Below, piece by piece: positions 62,771 to 64,000 of a DNA stretch of 64,000 bases. Position 1 is the stretch's first letter; each line of letters opens with the position of its first letter. The stretch is taken from positions 182,084 to 246,083 of the forward strand of contig NZ_CANMIW010000007.1 in assembly GCF_947498005.1 (NCBI RefSeq). The letters run 5' to 3'. The stretch is from an uncultured Winogradskyella sp. GTDB lineage: Bacteria; Bacteroidota; Bacteroidia; Flavobacteriales; Flavobacteriaceae. A program made the position numbers and the translations under genes. The notes below the pieces were generated by a model that saw only the letters and a list, made by a program, of their open reading frames with translations, did not search any database and was not told the origin of the DNA.

Positions 62771-63115
62771 ATGGAAAAACTATCAAAAGAATTAATTGGT
62801 GCTTCTACTATACCTATTATTTTATCAATACTTTCAAAAAACGAATCTTATGGGTATGAAATCATCCAAAGCGTAAAAGAAATATCAGATGGAAAAATAG
62901 AATATGGAGATGGAACTTTATATCCTGTTTTACACAAATTAGAAAGAAAAGAACTCATTGAATCTTACTGGAAAATTGGAGAATCAGGAAAAAAGAGAAA
63001 ATACTACAAATTAAGCCCTAATGGTAAAAAAGAACTTATATCAGAAAAAGAAAATTGGGCAATTATCAATCAAATTATATCAAAATTATGGAAAATAGAA
63101 CCGAATTTAACTTAA
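62771..63115 (+). CDS. PadR-family transcriptional regulator
   Basis: A 114-residue winged-helix protein. YGYEIIQSVKEISDGKIEYGDGTLYPVLHKLERKELIES (key part DGTLYPVLHKLE) and KKRKYYKLSPNGKKEL are the PadR signature. Such regulators usually repress a membrane or transport gene beside them, and here the downstream gene overlaps by 28 bp. A dyad overlapping the promoter supports autoregulation. Confidence 0.9.
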   Translation: MEKLSKELIGASTIPIILSILSKNESYGYEIIQSVKEISDGKIEYGDGTLYPVLHKLERKELIESYWKIGESGKKRKYYKLSPNGKKELISEKENWAIINQIISKLWKIEPNLT

Positions 63116-63798
63116 ACGAGAAGATAGAAGTCTGGAAATCAGAATTATCAAAAAAGTCAAATATGACTTCAGATAATATCGACGAATTGGAAAGTCATTT
63201 ATTAGATTTAATTAATGATTTGGAAAATAAAGGGTTAAACATAGAAGAATCATTCCTTATTGCTAGAAAAAGAATTGGCAGAACCGATGAAATTTGTGCG
63301 GAATTTGATAAGATTAATAATTTCTCATTTATTAATACAACAATTCCTTATTTAAAAGGAGCTCTGATTTATATAGCATTTATAGTTTTAAGCAAGCTAT
63401 TTTTAGTTTCAACTCTACTATTATCTCAATTTTTAAATATTGATAATGGTACATTTAACATTCTGTCTGTTATACTATTAGTTATTTTCTCAATTTCTTT
63501 CTTTAGCATAATATATTTTAATCTAAAAAAACGGGAATCATTTTTAAGCAAATTAAGTAATGCATATGTGCTAGTTGCATTAATTACTGTATCATATATA
63601 ATATCAGTTAGATTAAGTGCTCAAGTAGTTCTTCCAGGAATTGATATTAATAAATTAGGGAATCCAATTGCCGAATTTTATACAATGGAACTGAATTTTG
63701 GAATTTATAAAATACTGTGCGGAATTATATTATTGACCACATCACTAATTATATTTTGGAAAAACAAAAAGCACAATAAATTAAGATATACAGAATAA
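63088..63798 (+). CDS. HAAS/DUF1700-like membrane protein, PadR partner
   Basis: A 236-residue protein starting at the ATG inside the end of the PadR gene; an ATG 33 bp upstream is less likely. The N-terminal 70 residues (IDELESHLLDLINDLENKGLNIEESFLIARKRIG, key parts ELESHL and AFxxA-like helix) resemble the HAAS/permease-prefix domain often encoded next to PadR. Four hydrophobic helices follow (about residues 85-105, 115-135, 150-168 and 205-225). It is probably controlled by, and may signal to, the PadR protein. Confidence 0.75.
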   Translation: MENRTEFNLNEKIEVWKSELSKKSNMTSDNIDELESHLLDLINDLENKGLNIEESFLIARKRIGRTDEICAEFDKINNFSFINTTIPYLKGALIYIAFIVLSKLFLVSTLLLSQFLNIDNGTFNILSVILLVIFSISFFSIIYFNLKKRESFLSKLSNAYVLVALITVSYIISVRLSAQVVLPGIDINKLGNPIAEFYTMELNFGIYKILCGIILLTTSLIIFWKNKKHNKLRYTE

Positions 63799-63810
63799 AG
63801 TACTGGTTAC

Positions 63811-63934
63811 AACACCGTGTATAATTCATTGCTAGTTCTAGCCTACTTACGAAAGTCCTCGCGGACTTTCTATCTGTGATTTATTTGCTAACTTTAGTGC
63901 TTAAACACGCAACGAAATCATACACAAACACGTT
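63811..63934 (+). repeat. attC-like element H
   Basis: 124 bp from AAC to GTT. Arms GTGTAT/ATACAC and TTCATTGC/GCAACGAA; central hairpin GAAAGTCC-TCGC-GGACTTTC. It is followed by the start of a ninth unit, GTTGTAAAACA. Confidence 0.8.
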
Positions 63935-63944
63935 GTAAAACATT

Positions 63945-64000
63945 ATGAGAAACATCCGTAATCTTAATATAATTCTTTTCTTTTTATCATTTGCAGCAGG
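63945..64000 (+). CDS. Start of an exported protein, cut by the window end
   Basis: Only 18 complete codons are visible: MRNIRNLNIILFFLSFAA, which has the basic-then-hydrophobic pattern of a signal peptide. It begins 13 bp into the next cassette-like unit, the same distance seen for other cassette genes. The product cannot be named. Confidence 0.5.
   Translation, partial: MRNIRNLNIILFFLSFAA

Larger units (their letters stand above)
62686..63934 (+). mobile_element. Integron-like cassette 8, two genes
   Basis: Starts GTTGTAACCA (62686-62695), ends TGGTTACAAC (63804-63813), a perfect 10-bp match, then element H. It carries a PadR-type regulator and an overlapping membrane-protein gene with their own promoter. 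Confidence 0.78.

Noticed and set aside
58484..63934. Simple transcription terminators between cassette genes
   Set aside because: The elements lack T-runs after the stems, are about 125 bp long, have matched cassette-specific boxes and are conserved far beyond what a terminator needs.
58027..64000. Integron integrase or attI site
   Set aside because: No tyrosine recombinase reading frame is present in the window, and no attI-like sequence could be recognised at the left border near 58027.

Overview
The window is a low-GC chromosomal segment of a marine-type member of the Flavobacteriaceae (Bacteroidota). The evidence is the gene content: type IX secretion (T9SS) sorting domains, a PorZ-like protein, TonB-dependent receptors, the yicC-gmk-nadD cluster, and DUF1800/DUF1501, DUF2007 and DUF2975 families. 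Many genes have the Bacteroidota -7 promoter box TAnnTTTG, and start codons lack Shine-Dalgarno sequences. I saw no rRNA or tRNA gene, no CRISPR array, no classical insertion sequence and no integrase gene.

Layout. 1-2.4 kb: end of a GDSL hydrolase, then atpD-atpC. 2.4-7.8 kb: a damage-tolerance cassette, with a LexA-like XRE/S24 regulator divergent from a short DnaE-type polymerase and a Y-family DinB polymerase. 7.8-10.2 kb: an HTH regulator with two tandem DUF2975 membrane proteins, and two small proteins framed by a palindromic repeat. 10.2-13.6 kb: a MocR regulator divergent from a TonB-dependent receptor. 13.65-15.45 kb: eleven alternating 20-bp palindromes around a GIY-YIG nuclease gene. 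15.8-20.4 kb: NfeD-like/flotillin pair, cupin, outer-membrane protein, recX. 20.6-31.6 kb: a very large T9SS-exported protein, one isolated integron-like cassette, a TonB-dependent receptor, recO and porZ. 31.7-57.8 kb: ordinary metabolic and housekeeping genes (gdhA, metB-like, antiporter, yicC-gmk-nadD, LD-carboxypeptidase, DUF1800/DUF1501 pair, metG, tex, ferritin).

58.0-64.0 kb is the most unusual part. It is an array of at least eight short units, nearly all with a gene in the forward direction. Each begins with GTT plus a unit-specific sequence. Each ends with the exact reverse complement of that sequence plus AAC, followed by a roughly 125-bp imperfect palindrome that ends in the GTT of the next unit. 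The palindrome arms differ between copies in a compensatory way. This is the topology of integron gene cassettes with attC sites, in a phylum where integrons are seldom described and with no integrase in view. A ninth unit of the same kind sits alone at 25.3-26.0 kb and supplies the last codons of a TonB-receptor gene. Cassette cargo includes two HEPN-motif proteins, a PadR regulator with a membrane partner, small exported proteins and a non-coding unit.

Other features worth attention are a palindromic element read in frame inside metG and the repeat array around the GIY-YIG gene. All function names come from reading the translations and motifs by eye; no database search was run.
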